A DNA stretch of 64,000 nucleotides from Oscillospiraceae bacterium (GCA_017416245.1 JAFQCX010000010.1:36410-100409); one strand, 5' to 3'; positions 45,841-55,022 are shown, numbered from the stretch's first letter. The notes: generated by a model not told the origin, from the sequence alone. Numbers and translations: made by a program.

Positions 45841-45923
45841 GTTCACAGCAGAAGCAAACCTTCTGTCTATAATTTAATTTTTAATTTTCAATTTTCAATT
45901 ACTATATGGAGGTAACAATCCAA
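45841..45923 (+). repeat. AT-rich spacer with ATTTTCAATTTTCAATT repeats before ileS
   Basis: A short gap with tandem AATTTTTAATTTTC and AATTTTCAATT units, a motif often seen in gut clostridial genomes. No terminator or promoter is clear. GGAGGT at 45907-45912 is the ileS ribosome site. Confidence 0.5.
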
Positions 45924-48713
45924 ATGGAATACAAAAACACCATTATCACACCAAAAACCGACTTTCCTATGAAGGCCGGTCTGCCTGCCCGTGAGCCGGG
46001 TATGCTGGAGCGTTGGAATGAGCAGGATCTTTACAAGCTGATGCTGGAAAAAAATAAGGATCTGCCCCCCTTCGTTTTGCACGACGGCCCTCCCTTCTCC
46101 AACGGCTACATTCACATGGGTCACGCGCTGAACAAGACCCTGAAGGACTTCATCGTCCGCAGCCACGCAATGATGGGCTACTACACCCCCTATGTTCCCG
46201 GTTGGGATAACCACGGTTTGCCTATCGAGCGCGCTATTGAAAACTCCAAGAAGAAGCTGAACAAGGATATGTCTGTTCCCGAGTTCCGCAAGGCCTGTGA
46301 GGATTTTGCCGAGGACTTTATCCAAAAGCAGATGGGCGGCTTCCGCAGACTTGGTGTTGTGGGCGATTGGGAAAAGCCCTACCGCACTATGGACAAGCAT
46401 TTCGAGGCTCAAGAGGTCAAGGTTTTTGGACGGATGTTTGACAAGGGATTCATCTACAAGGGCTTGAAGCCTGTTACCTGGTGCCCCTTCTGCGCTACGG
46501 CTGTTGCGGAGGCTGATATTGAGTACAAGGACGATCCCTGTACCTCTGTATACGTCAAGTTCCCTATGGCTGACGATTTGGGCAAGCTCTCCGGCTTTGA
46601 CTTAAGCAAGATCAAGTTTGTTATTTGGACCACCACCACCTGGACACTGCCCGGCAATATGGCCATCTGCCTGCACCCCAGAGATTCCTATGTGCTGGTA
46701 AAGCCTGACTACAGTGAGGAGATCTTCATTGTTGCCGAGGCTCTGTGCGAGAAGGTTATGGGTGTTGGCGGTTACACCAGCTATGAGATCCTTGCCACCT
46801 ATCCCGGCAGCTTCTTTGAGAATATGCTGGCAAAGCACCCCTTCCTGGACAAGACCTCCCGCTTGGTGAATGCGGAGTATGTTACTATGGACAGCGGTAC
46901 CGGCTGTGTTCACACCGCCCCCGGCTTTGGTGCAGATGACTATCAGACCTGTATGCGTTACGGTATGGAGCTGGTGGTTCCTGTGGACGATTATGGCCGT
47001 CACACCGACTATGCCGGCAAGTACGCAGGTCTGAAGACCGAGGAAAGTAACCCTGTCATTTTGGCAGATATGAAGGAAAGCGGCGCTCTGTTTGCATCCG
47101 AAGAAATTATGCACTCCTATCCCCACCACGATCGCTGCAAGAAGCCGGTTATCTTCCGCGCTACCCCTCAGTGGTTCTGCTCTGTGGAGTCCTTCAAGGA
47201 TCAGGCTGTCAAGGCCATCGAGAATGTGCAATGGTTCCCTGCCTGGGGCGAGGACCGTATGGTAAGTATGATCCGGGAGCGCGCCGACTGGTGTATTTCC
47301 CGTCAGCGCCGCTGGGGTCTGCCCATCCCTGTATTCTACTGCAAGGACTGCGGCAAGCCTGTTTCTACCCCCGAATCTATCGAGAAGATCTCAGGGCTCT
47401 TTGACGAGTTCGGCTCTAACGTTTGGTTTGAAAAAGAGGCTATGGAGCTGATTCCCGATGGCTTTACCTGCCCCCACTGTGGCGGTAAGACCTTCGACAA
47501 GGAAACTGACACTCTGGACTGCTGGTTCGACTCCGGCTCTACCCACTTCGCATCCTTAATGAAGGACACCCCTGAGCTGTGGCCTGCTGATGTATATCTG
47601 GAGGGCGCTGACCAGTATCGCGGTTGGTTCCAGTCCAGCCTTCTCACCTCCGTCGGTGCGCTGGACAAGGGCGCTCCCTTTAAGCAGGTGCTGACCCACG
47701 GCTGGGTGGTTGACGGCCAGGGCCGGGCAATGCACAAGAGCCTTGGCAACGGCGTTGACCCCGCCGATCTCATTAAGGAATTCGGCGCGGACATCGTCCG
47801 TCTGTGGTCTGCCTCCTCTGACTATCACGCAGATGTGCGCTGCTCCAAGGAGATCTTCAAGCAGATCGCACAGAACTATCTGAAGTTCCGTAACACTGCC
47901 CGTTACTGTCTGGGTAATCTGAACGAGTTTGACCCCAACAATCTGGTTGCCCCCGAGGATATGGAAGAGCTGGATAAGTGGGCGCTGACCAAGCTGGATG
48001 CATTGGTTTCCGCCTGCAAGAAGGCATACAATGCCTACGAATTCCACACAGTTTCCCACATTATCAATGATTTCTGCGTGGTTGAGCTGTCCAGCTTCTA
48101 TCTGGATATTATCAAGGACCGTCTGTACTGTGAGCTGCCCGGTGGTCTGCGCCGCCGCAGCGCACAGAGCGCGCTGTTCCTGATTCTGGATGCAATGGCT
48201 AAGCTGTTTGCGCCTATTCTGGCATTCACCTGTGACGAAATTTGGCAGGCAATGCCCCATCGGAACAGTGACGATGCGCGGAACGTCCTGCTGAATCAAA
48301 TGCCCGAGAGCTTCAGCGAATATGTATTGGATGATGCCACCATGGCAAAGTGGGATACTGTTATGAAGCTCCGTCAGGATGTGAACGGCGTACTGGAAAT
48401 TGCCCGCGCTGATAAGCGGATCGGTAAGGCTCTGGAAGCGCACGTGAGTCTGTCTGCTGATGAAAGTCTGAAGAAAACCTGCGAGGGTCTGAATTTGGCA
48501 GAGATCTTCATTGTATCCTCCTGCGCTTGGGAGGCTGCTCCCGAGGGCGCTACTGTGGGTCAAGGAGCTAACCTGCCCAGCTTGACCGTAGGCGTTAGCG
48601 AAGCCCGGGGTGAGAAGTGCCCCCGCTGCTGGATGCACTCCCTTGATGCTGATGAGAACGGTCTGTGCAAGCGCTGCGCTGCCGTTATCTCCCAGTTGGA
48701 TTTAGATATCTAA
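45924..48713 (+). CDS. ileS: Isoleucyl-tRNA synthetase
   Basis: A 929-residue class I synthetase that charges tRNA-Ile. The HMGH version of the HIGH motif is at residues 64-67, the editing domain (CP1) lies in about 190-400, the KMSKS loop reads AMHKSLGN, and a C-terminal zinc finger is CPRCWMH...CKRC. I start at ATG 45924, 11 nt after GGAGGT; the frame reaches 45906. It is transcribed from the T-box leader together with the GNAT gene and has a strong terminator. Confidence 0.97.
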   Translation: MEYKNTIITPKTDFPMKAGLPAREPGMLERWNEQDLYKLMLEKNKDLPPFVLHDGPPFSNGYIHMGHALNKTLKDFIVRSHAMMGYYTPYVPGWDNHGLPIERAIENSKKKLNKDMSVPEFRKACEDFAEDFIQKQMGGFRRLGVVGDWEKPYRTMDKHFEAQEVKVFGRMFDKGFIYKGLKPVTWCPFCATAVAEADIEYKDDPCTSVYVKFPMADDLGKLSGFDLSKIKFVIWTTTTWTLPGNMAICLHPRDSYVLVKPDYSEEIFIVAEALCEKVMGVGGYTSYEILATYPGSFFENMLAKHPFLDKTSRLVNAEYVTMDSGTGCVHTAPGFGADDYQTCMRYGMELVVPVDDYGRHTDYAGKYAGLKTEESNPVILADMKESGALFASEEIMHSYPHHDRCKKPVIFRATPQWFCSVESFKDQAVKAIENVQWFPAWGEDRMVSMIRERADWCISRQRRWGLPIPVFYCKDCGKPVSTPESIEKISGLFDEFGSNVWFEKEAMELIPDGFTCPHCGGKTFDKETDTLDCWFDSGSTHFASLMKDTPELWPADVYLEGADQYRGWFQSSLLTSVGALDKGAPFKQVLTHGWVVDGQGRAMHKSLGNGVDPADLIKEFGADIVRLWSASSDYHADVRCSKEIFKQIAQNYLKFRNTARYCLGNLNEFDPNNLVAPEDMEELDKWALTKLDALVSACKKAYNAYEFHTVSHIINDFCVVELSSFYLDIIKDRLYCELPGGLRRRSAQSALFLILDAMAKLFAPILAFTCDEIWQAMPHRNSDDARNVLLNQMPESFSEYVLDDATMAKWDTVMKLRQDVNGVLEIARADKRIGKALEAHVSLSADESLKKTCEGLNLAEIFIVSSCAWEAAPEGATVGQGANLPSLTVGVSEARGEKCPRCWMHSLDADENGLCKRCAAVISQLDLDI

Positions 48714-48717
48714 TACA

Positions 48718-48752
48718 AATCCCCACCAAGAATGCTTGGTGGGGATTTTCTT
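48718..48752. terminator. Bidirectional terminator, ileS / SGNH hydrolase
   Basis: 13-bp stem AATCCCCACCAAG / CTTGGTGGGGATT with an AATG loop, 5 nt after the ileS stop and facing the convergent SGNH gene. Confidence 0.9.
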
Positions 48753-49800
48753 ATAGAATTGTTTCCAGCAGATCGCCCAGGACGCGGGCCATAGAGGCAA
48801 AGCCCAAATCATTGGGGTGGATACCATCCACAAGACCGCTATCTCCTGCGTATTGCATCAGTTCTTCGCCGCTGATAAAATACACATTCTCTCCTCTTGC
48901 CTTGGCATTCAGATAGGTGGCGCGGACAATCTCCCGCCGCTTGACCTCATCTTCGGTCAGGTATGCTCTGGGTCTTGAGAGCATCACAACGGGAAGATCG
49001 GGGTGGGCCGAGCGAATGGATAGATACATCTTCTCGTGGGTCTTTTCCAAATGCTCTACTGTGGGAGCGTTGTGATCGTAGTCATAGACAAAGACGGACA
49101 TATCCATTTTGCAGATATAGTCGGTGATTTCCGGCTCGCCCTTGGCGCTGCCGGAAAAGCCCAGGTTTACATGATCTGTATTCAATCTGCGGGTGATGAT
49201 ATTTTGGTAGGCATTACCCGGTCGGGAGGCGCAGCCCCCTTGGGTGATGGACGAACCGTAATAAACAATAGGCGTAGTGTGTTTATAAGGCTCTGGCGGC
49301 GCAATTTGCGCGCCCTCTTTCAGTCCGATATACAGCTTGCACACATCACTGTAAAGGGGCATATTGATGGTAATATCCCGCATTTCGGTTACAGGGAAAC
49401 GGATAACGCTCTCATAGCCGTCTGTAATGTTGAACGGCGGCACAAAAGTGCCCCTATATTGCTGACCCTCCCCCACCTTCACATACAGGTCAAAGCCGGC
49501 AGAGCCGGTAAGCGCAAAGTGGGGCATTTTTCCGATTCCGGTCATTTTCACGTGAATCGCCACATAGGGGCTGTCCGTTTGAAAACGGATACGGCCGCCG
49601 GCAGCGTTGGCGTGACGGTTGTGGACGCCCTGATTCACGGTTTTGGCAATGTTTTCCGGTAATCTGCGGAACTTCCCATCATCGTAGTACACGCCGTGTA
49701 CAGAAAAAGGCGGCTGCAACACATCATAAAAACGAATATTTTCTTCCTGGATCTTGGTTTCTACCTTAAAATTAGGGTCGATGGCAGAAATATCCAACAT
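48751..49800 (-). CDS. SGNH/GDSL hydrolase with N-terminal beta domain
   Basis: A 349-residue predicted esterase. Residues 1-165 form an N-terminal beta domain (SGNH_hydro_N type); then block I is YYGSSITQGG with the nucleophile Ser, and the C-terminal GLVDGIHPNDLGF supplies the Asp and His. No signal peptide. Relatives deacetylate sugars. AGGAGG precedes the ATG. It is 12 nt downstream of the aldo-keto reductase, in one operon. Confidence 0.87.
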   Translation of the reverse strand: MLDISAIDPNFKVETKIQEENIRFYDVLQPPFSVHGVYYDDGKFRRLPENIAKTVNQGVHNRHANAAGGRIRFQTDSPYVAIHVKMTGIGKMPHFALTGSAGFDLYVKVGEGQQYRGTFVPPFNITDGYESVIRFPVTEMRDITINMPLYSDVCKLYIGLKEGAQIAPPEPYKHTTPIVYYGSSITQGGCASRPGNAYQNIITRRLNTDHVNLGFSGSAKGEPEITDYICKMDMSVFVYDYDHNAPTVEHLEKTHEKMYLSIRSAHPDLPVVMLSRPRAYLTEDEVKRREIVRATYLNAKARGENVYFISGEELMQYAGDSGLVDGIHPNDLGFASMARVLGDLLETIL

Positions 49801-49812
49801 AACACTACCTCC

Positions 49813-50820
49813 TTATTTGCCAAAGACTTTTTCTACCTTTTTCAGCATTTCCCGAATGGGCAGATTATAGGGGCAGCGGGTTTCGCAAATGCCACAGCCG
49901 ACGCAGTCGGAGGCAGTTTTTTCCACTGTGGCATATCGGGCTTTTGCCCAATCTTCCAGGTGGTAGCGAGTGTAATAGCCTTCAAACAGGAACATGGCCG
50001 GAATGCTGATACCGGCAGTACAAGGGGCGCAGTAGTTACAGCGGCGGCAGAAATTGGTGCCTAAGAAGTCACGGATCTCTGCAATTTTTTTCAGTTCTGT
50101 TTCGGTCAGAGGGGCTGTGTTGGCAGCGGCTTCCACATTTTGCGCGATTTCCTTTTCCTCCGCCATACCGGGAATGACCACGGTCACATTGGGGTTGCTT
50201 GCAACAAATCGCACAGCAGTGGTTGCATCGTCGATGGCGCCGCCGGCAAGAGGCTTCATACACACAAAGCCGATGTTCTTTTCCGCGCATTGGGCGATCA
50301 GATCCTCTGCCTGGGTTTCCACAATGTTGTAGGGGAACATAATGGTTTCCACCCAATCAAATTCTACCGCCTGCCGGAACAGGTCTACAGAGTGGAGGGT
50401 GATACCGATATGTCCGATCTTGCCCTGGGCCTTGGCCTCCTGCAGAGCCTCCAGCGCGCCGCCGGGAGCCTGTACCTGCTCCAAATCCTTGGCATTGGGA
50501 TTATGGATCTGATACAGGTCGATATAGTCGGTACGCAAATTCTTCATACTGGTGGCAATATCCTGCTCCATACCCTCTTTTGTGCGGGCCATACTCTTGG
50601 TTGCCAGCACAAAACTCTCACGGATGCCATCTAACGCAAAGCCTAAGTATTCCTCGCTGACCGTATAGCCGCGGGCAGTATCAATGTAATTCACACCGGC
50701 TTCCATCAGCGTGTGGATCAGCACTTTTGTGCCTTCTTTATCGATTTTCTGAATGGGAATGCCGCCAAAACCCAGGCGGGAGATCTTTAAGCCGGTTTTT
50801 CCCAAGACTCTATATTCCAT
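49813..50820 (-). CDS. Aldo/keto reductase with 4Fe-4S clusters
   Basis: A 335-residue fusion. The AKR barrel (about residues 1-260) has DTARGYTVSE with the active Asp/Tyr, DLYQIHNP, and a nucleotide-binding C-end; the last 75 residues hold NFCRRCNYCAPC and CVGCGICETRCP clusters, so electrons may come from ferredoxin-like donors. Substrate is unknown. I start at ATG 50820 (AGAAGGAG upstream); the frame reaches 50880. Promoter TTGCAT-17-TATAAT lies at 50852-50880. Confidence 0.9.
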   Translation of the reverse strand: MEYRVLGKTGLKISRLGFGGIPIQKIDKEGTKVLIHTLMEAGVNYIDTARGYTVSEEYLGFALDGIRESFVLATKSMARTKEGMEQDIATSMKNLRTDYIDLYQIHNPNAKDLEQVQAPGGALEALQEAKAQGKIGHIGITLHSVDLFRQAVEFDWVETIMFPYNIVETQAEDLIAQCAEKNIGFVCMKPLAGGAIDDATTAVRFVASNPNVTVVIPGMAEEKEIAQNVEAAANTAPLTETELKKIAEIRDFLGTNFCRRCNYCAPCTAGISIPAMFLFEGYYTRYHLEDWAKARYATVEKTASDCVGCGICETRCPYNLPIREMLKKVEKVFGK

Positions 50821-50851
50821 AGCACTTCTCCTTCTGTTTTTTCTGTTTATG

Positions 50852-50880
50852 ATTATAATGCACCTACGGCAATAATGCAA
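50852..50880 (-). promoter_or_regulatory. Promoter of AKR-SGNH operon
   Basis: Minus strand TTGCAT (50880-50875), 17-nt spacer, TATAAT (50857-50852), about 32 nt before the AKR start. Confidence 0.8.
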
Positions 50881-50895
50881 CCATTCGATGTTACT

Positions 50896-50934
50896 AAAAA
50901 AGCGAATCCACCCGCAAGGGGTGGATTCGCTTTT
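50896..50934 (-). terminator. Terminator of the tRNA-Ser gene
   Basis: Stem GCGAATCCACCC / GGGTGGATTCGC followed by T6 on the minus strand, directly after the tRNA CCA end. Confidence 0.9.
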
Positions 50935-51024
50935 GGCGGAGATGGAGGGATTTGAACCCCCGCACGCCTTGCGGCGCCTAGCGGATTTCGAATCCGCACC
51001 CTTCAGCCACTTGGGTACATCTCC
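50934..51024 (-). tRNA. tRNA-Ser (CGA)
   Basis: 91 nt with an encoded CCA end. Acceptor arms GGAGATG/CATCTCC, discriminator G, a long variable arm (GCGCCGCAAGGCGT), and T-arm GGGTTCAAATCCC. The anticodon stem GCGGA/TCCGC encloses the loop TTCGAAA, giving anticodon CGA, which reads UCG serine codons. The long variable arm supports serine identity. Confidence 0.95.
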
Positions 51025-51041
51025 GTATTTGCAACTGCTAT

Positions 51042-51070
51042 ATTATAACAAGCAAACGGTTAAAAATCAA
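51042..51070 (-). promoter_or_regulatory. Promoter of tRNA-Ser gene
   Basis: Minus strand TTGATT (51070-51065), 17-nt spacer, TATAAT (51047-51042). The -35 box overlaps the stop codon of the Cys-rich gene. Confidence 0.75.
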
Positions 51071-51330
51071 GGTGATTTCTTCCTGGCAAGGTCGATTACC
51101 CCGTCCATTTTCTCTAAAATCTTTTCATAATTCTCCCGTCTGTGGGGTATCAGGCAGTTGGAGCAGTCCTTTATGCCCGTTTCCGTATAGGTAAAATTGC
51201 CACCGCAGCGATCCCCTAAGGTATACAAGGGGCAGTAGCAAAACAGGCAACTGAATCTGTCCGCATTCGCGCTTTTATGACAGGGAAAATACTCACATTC
51301 CCGGTTTTGATAAAAGGTACTGTCGGCCAT
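51067..51330 (-). CDS. Cysteine-rich small domain protein
   Basis: An 87-residue protein of the Cys_rich_small family: CEYFPCHK, CLFCYCPLY, DRCGGNF and KDCSNCLIPH give eight Cys that should bind metal, probably zinc or an Fe-S cluster. The family is common in anaerobes and sometimes lies by cobalamin genes; role unknown. I start at ATG 51330, with AAGGAG 8-9 nt upstream. Its end carries the tRNA-Ser promoter. Confidence 0.88.
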   Translation of the reverse strand: MADSTFYQNRECEYFPCHKSANADRFSCLFCYCPLYTLGDRCGGNFTYTETGIKDCSNCLIPHRRENYEKILEKMDGVIDLARKKSP

Positions 51331-51347
51331 TATTTTCACTCCTTACA

Positions 51348-51376
51348 TTGACTGTCCGGCTTAATTATTATATAAT
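51348..51376 (+). promoter_or_regulatory. Promoter of the YgjV-like gene
   Basis: TTGACT (51348-51353), 17-nt spacer, perfect TATAAT (51371-51376). It shows that the open frame beginning at 51348 cannot be the true start. Confidence 0.85.
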
Positions 51377-51410
51377 ACAAGGAAATTGTACGTACATAGA
51401 GGTGTTTTTC

Positions 51411-51932
51411 TTGGCTTTTCTCATTCAGCTCATCGGCTTTTTAGGGCTTGCCGTAAGCGTCATTGCCTTCCAATTCAAAAAGCACGGGCAGATCATTTTT
51501 TGCAAAATTATCTCCGCTCTGTGTTTTGCGCTACACTATGCGCTGCTTGGCGCCTGGTCCGGCGCTGTTCTGGAGCTGATCTCCGCCATTCGGGATGTGA
51601 TTTTCCGCAGGCAGGTCAAGAAAAATGTGTCCACGCTCCCCACCATTATCGGCTTTGGCATCTTTGTTATTGCCACCGGCGTGTTTACCTTTGACGGGTG
51701 GCTGAGCCTTCTGCCTGTGGCCTGCAAGCTGCTGACCACCGTTTCCTACGGTATGAAAAACGAAAAGTGGCTGCGGCGGATCACTATGCCCTCCAGCTTC
51801 CTGTGGATCGTTTACAATTTCTCTATTGGCTCCATCTCAGGTATGGTAACCGATTGCTTGAATCTTACCTCTATTTTGATTGCCATATATAAATTCGATT
51901 ATAAGGGCGCTCAGAAATCTACCCAGGGGTAA
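51411..51932 (+). CDS. YgjV-family inner membrane protein
   Basis: A 173-residue protein with about six membrane helices, matching the YgjV family of unknown function (IQLIGFLGLAVSVIAFQ, ALHYALLGAW, LTTVSYGMKNEK). I choose TTG 51411, with GAGGTG 9 nt upstream, because the longer frame overlaps the promoter. Its last 22 nt overlap the end of the convergent RluA gene, so there is no room for a terminator between them. Confidence 0.85.
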   Translation: MAFLIQLIGFLGLAVSVIAFQFKKHGQIIFCKIISALCFALHYALLGAWSGAVLELISAIRDVIFRRQVKKNVSTLPTIIGFGIFVIATGVFTFDGWLSLLPVACKLLTTVSYGMKNEKWLRRITMPSSFLWIVYNFSIGSISGMVTDCLNLTSILIAIYKFDYKGAQKSTQG

Positions 51933-52537
51933 ACACCGGGCGGCTCTAACACAAACTCCATAGGCTCGCAGGTTTCAGGGTGGGCAAATGCCAGCCGGCA
52001 GGACCAAAGGGCAATTTCGCAGGGATCTTCCAGGGCGCTGTACTTTCGTTCTCCTACCAGGGGCATTCCCCGGGAGGCAAACTGCACCCGAATTTGGTGG
52101 GTGCGGCCGGTTTGCAATCTGATCCGTACCCGGCTCATCGTATCGTTTTTTGCCAGCACCTGATAGGTCAGGATCGCCTCCTGCACACCCTTGCCCGGTT
52201 CTGTTGCCACCGTTGTCATTTTCCGTGCCTTATCCCGAAGCAGCAGATCCCGCAGCTCACCGCTATCCTCCTTGGGATGACCGTGGACAACTGCTAAATA
52301 TTCCTTTTGAAACTGGTCTTCCCGAATCTGACGGGACAGTTCTGAGGCAGCATTGGCATTTCTCGCCAGCACCATCAGCCCGGAAACCACCCGGTCGAGG
52401 CGATGAACGGTGCGGACATCCTCTGTACCCAGTGCCTGGCGCACCAGCTCCGGCATACCGCCCGGCTCGTCGGTGGACAGCACCCGGGGTGGCTTGACGC
52501 AGACAACAATATCCGTATCCTGATAAATAAACTCCAT
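51911..52537 (-). CDS. RluA-family pseudouridine synthase (short)
   Basis: A 208-residue RNA pseudouridine synthase. VHRLDRVVSGLMVLARN carries the catalytic Asp48, followed by LQTGRTHQIRVQFASRG and GERKY. It lacks the S4 domain that many RluA relatives have in front, so it is the short form. The frame is open upstream to 53782, but the ATG at 52537 with GGGGAG before it starts the domain. Target RNA unknown. Confidence 0.93.
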   Translation of the reverse strand: MEFIYQDTDIVVCVKPPRVLSTDEPGGMPELVRQALGTEDVRTVHRLDRVVSGLMVLARNANAASELSRQIREDQFQKEYLAVVHGHPKEDSGELRDLLLRDKARKMTTVATEPGKGVQEAILTYQVLAKNDTMSRVRIRLQTGRTHQIRVQFASRGMPLVGERKYSALEDPCEIALWSCRLAFAHPETCEPMEFVLEPPGVYPWVDF

Positions 52538-52609
52538 AACCCACTCCCCTGTTCTTTCTGTTATGGTAGCAAAAAAACCACAGTTTTTCAACCCAAAAGG
52601 AGGGTTTCT

Positions 52610-53563
52610 ATGAAAATCGTTATCTTGGACGGTCACGCGGTAAATCCCGGAGATCTCAGCTGGGATTGCTTTGAGGCATTTGGTGACGTGACCGTGTATG
52701 AATTTACCGAAGCGCACCAAATTTTCGACCGCATCGGTGATGCAGAAATTGTAATGACCAACAAAACGCCCTTGACCGAGGAGACCTTTGCAGCTTGCCC
52801 CAACATTCGGTTGGTGTGCGTACTGGCTACCGGCTACAATGTGGTGGATTGTGAAGCTGCCCGCAAGCGGGGTATTCCTGTGTGCAATGTGCCGGACTAT
52901 GGCACCGCCGCGGTAGCCCAATTTACCTTCTCTCTGCTTTTGGAAATCTGCAACGCTGTTGGAATCCACAACGATGCCGTCCACAAGGGAGATTGGGCAA
53001 GCAGCCCCTACTTCTGTTTCTGGAACACCCCGCAGATGGAGCTTGCCGGCAAGACTCTGGGTATTATCGGCTTTGGCCGCATTGGCAGAGCCGTAGGCAA
53101 AATCGCAAGGGCTATGGGTATGCAGGTACTTGCCTACAACCGCAGCCGTCACCCTGAGGGAGAGGAAATCGGAGAATACGTGGATCTGGACACCCTGCTT
53201 GCCCGGTCCGATATCATATCTCTTCACTGTCCGCTGACCGGGGAGAATGCAAAGCTCATCAATGCTGACACCATTGCTCAGATGAAAGATGGGGCGATCC
53301 TTTTGAACACCGCCCGGGGCGGTCTGCTCAATGAGCAGGACGTTGCCGCGGCTCTGAAGTCCGGCAAGCTGCGGTATACCGCGGTGGATGTGGTGTCCGC
53401 AGAGCCCATTGACCCCCGTAATCCCCTGCTTTCCGCCCCCAACTGCATCATTACGCCCCATATGGCGTGGGCACCGCTGGAGAGCCGTCAGCGGATCCTG
53501 GATTGTACCATCCGCAGCATCCAAGGCTTCCTGAACGAAAATCCTGTGAATACTGTAAATTAA
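52610..53563 (+). CDS. D-2-hydroxyacid dehydrogenase (glycerate dehydrogenase-like)
   Basis: A 317-residue NAD(P) enzyme. The nucleotide fold is LGIIGFGRIGRAVGKIA; catalytic Arg is in LNTARGGLLN, Glu in VSAEPIDP, and His in ITPHMAWAP, the set shared by hydroxypyruvate reductases. It reduces hydroxypyruvate or glyoxylate, or a related 2-oxoacid. The start at 52610 follows AAAAGGAGGG. It is monocistronic, with a terminator after it. Confidence 0.92.
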   Translation: MKIVILDGHAVNPGDLSWDCFEAFGDVTVYEFTEAHQIFDRIGDAEIVMTNKTPLTEETFAACPNIRLVCVLATGYNVVDCEAARKRGIPVCNVPDYGTAAVAQFTFSLLLEICNAVGIHNDAVHKGDWASSPYFCFWNTPQMELAGKTLGIIGFGRIGRAVGKIARAMGMQVLAYNRSRHPEGEEIGEYVDLDTLLARSDIISLHCPLTGENAKLINADTIAQMKDGAILLNTARGGLLNEQDVAAALKSGKLRYTAVDVVSAEPIDPRNPLLSAPNCIITPHMAWAPLESRQRILDCTIRSIQGFLNENPVNTVN

Positions 53564-53565
53564 AA

Positions 53566-53601
53566 AACTGCGTGTAAGCTTAGCCTTACACGCAGTTTTC
53601 T
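53566..53601. terminator. Bidirectional terminator, dehydrogenase / GH27
   Basis: Stem AACTGCGTGTAAG / CTTACACGCAGTT with a short loop and A/T runs on both sides, between convergent genes. Confidence 0.9.
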
Positions 53602-53606
53602 TATCA

Positions 53607-55022
53607 TCACTTGGAGAGTCTGAACACGCGGACGCAATGGGGCGCAACCGCCACATCGATCGTTGCCGCTTTGTCCAAATCCTTTTGCTCCCACACATCC
53701 CGGATCTGCATTTCCTCCTCCAGTAGAATCTGCGCCTCCAGCGGTGCATCGTCGGAGTTAAACACGGCAATTGCCTTGTCACCGTTCTCTAAATTCCGCA
53801 CATAGGCGATGGCATCCCTATCTGCGAACTGCATCAGTTCCTTGGGATAGTCACAAATGGCATCCTGATTCAAAGCAATGATCTCTTCGTTACAGATCAT
53901 ATCCATCTCAAAGTCCGTCAATTTTCTCAGATCGCAGCTCAGCTGAATGGGAGAAATAAAGAAAGCTCGCAGGGTATAGGAGAACAGTTCTTCCTCGTCG
54001 GTAAGGGGTGTTCGCACCAGTTCCTTATTGATCACGCCGATCTCCAGCATATCCAAATCGTAGAAGTGACCGGGGATGATCTTATCCTCCCAGGGCTTTG
54101 TGCTTTTTAACCGCTTCTTCACATCGTTCCATTCCTGAATGGCATCTCTGTGGCTGCGGAAGGAGCAGCAATTTGCCTGCCAGTATAAGTAGAGCATCGG
54201 GTCTGCCCGCACAGTTACGCAGAAGGAGATGTCCCGTTTGGCTTTCAGCAGCTCCTGTTTCATCAGATCCGCAAGATATGTGTCCGTGGGATTCCAGTCG
54301 TATTTTAAGTAGTCAAAGCCCCACTCGTCCCACTGGCGGACATTGTTGCCCTCGTAGTGTTCCTTACCCACGCCGTCTCTGCGGGGACAGAAGCGAATAT
54401 CACGCTCGCCCTGGGTGCAGCCGGGAATCCGCTTGGGCCACTTAGAACCCAACGCCGCACTCATGGGAGTGGAGTACATACCGCATTTAAAGCCCAGCGC
54501 GTGAATATCGTCGCACATCTGCTTCATATCCGGGAAGCGCTCATCGGGCATAACCGCATAGTGCTTACCGCCATACTCCTTCTGCCAGCCGGAGTCCAGA
54601 TTGATATAGTTATAGCCATACTCCGCTATGCCGGAATCGCTTATGTATTTGGCAACGTCCACCACCAGTTCCTGGGTGATATTCCAGATAAACGCATTCC
54701 AGGTGGTAAAGCCCATAAGTGGGGTGCGCAGGGCGTTGTCGGGATAAGATGTGATCAGCACCTGCTTTTCTGTCTTTCCCAAGGCATTTTCCGCAGTAAC
54801 TGTAACCTTAAATTCACCGTCCGCAGGTACGATACCTTTGATCATACCGTTTTCAAAGGTGAGTCCTTCCGGCAGCTCAGAAACGGACACCTGCATCGGC
54901 CGCTGACCCAACACAGGAATTCTGTAAAGAGCCTCCTTGCCGGTAGTGACACCGTAGACGCTGGGCATCATAATTCTGGGTTTACCCTCAAAAGTGGTCG
55001 CTTTTGCAATTTTTACAGACAT
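53607..55022 (-). CDS. GH27-like alpha-galactosidase
   Basis: A 471-residue protein: an N-terminal Ig-like strand domain (about 1-95) precedes the GH27 barrel beginning PLMGFTTWNAFIWN. The nucleophile is Asp242 in YLKYDWN and the acid/base Asp324 in YDLDMLEIG; a C-terminal beta domain follows. GH27 enzymes remove alpha-galactose or alpha-N-acetylgalactosamine. The YLKYDWN form differs from the usual KYDNC and may mark a different substrate. No signal peptide, so likely cytoplasmic. GGAGGC precedes the ATG. It is 19 nt downstream of an SGNH esterase, in the same operon. Confidence 0.88.
   Translation of the reverse strand: MSVKIAKATTFEGKPRIMMPSVYGVTTGKEALYRIPVLGQRPMQVSVSELPEGLTFENGMIKGIVPADGEFKVTVTAENALGKTEKQVLITSYPDNALRTPLMGFTTWNAFIWNITQELVVDVAKYISDSGIAEYGYNYINLDSGWQKEYGGKHYAVMPDERFPDMKQMCDDIHALGFKCGMYSTPMSAALGSKWPKRIPGCTQGERDIRFCPRRDGVGKEHYEGNNVRQWDEWGFDYLKYDWNPTDTYLADLMKQELLKAKRDISFCVTVRADPMLYLYWQANCCSFRSHRDAIQEWNDVKKRLKSTKPWEDKIIPGHFYDLDMLEIGVINKELVRTPLTDEEELFSYTLRAFFISPIQLSCDLRKLTDFEMDMICNEEIIALNQDAICDYPKELMQFADRDAIAYVRNLENGDKAIAVFNSDDAPLEAQILLEEEMQIRDVWEQKDLDKAATIDVAVAPHCVRVFRLSK

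Noticed and set aside
45843-45905. Possible tandem repeat array or CRISPR remnant in the AT-rich spacer before ileS
   Set aside because: Units are short, irregular and lack unique spacers; it is simple AT-rich sequence.
47556-48638. 360-codon frame opposite ileS
   Set aside because: Shadow frame of a strongly conserved synthetase gene; no ribosome site or domain.
52538-53782. Long N-terminal extension of the RluA frame (open from 53782)
   Set aside because: It lies antisense to the hydroxyacid dehydrogenase, lacks any domain, and the ATG at 52537 has a ribosome site and starts the RluA domain.
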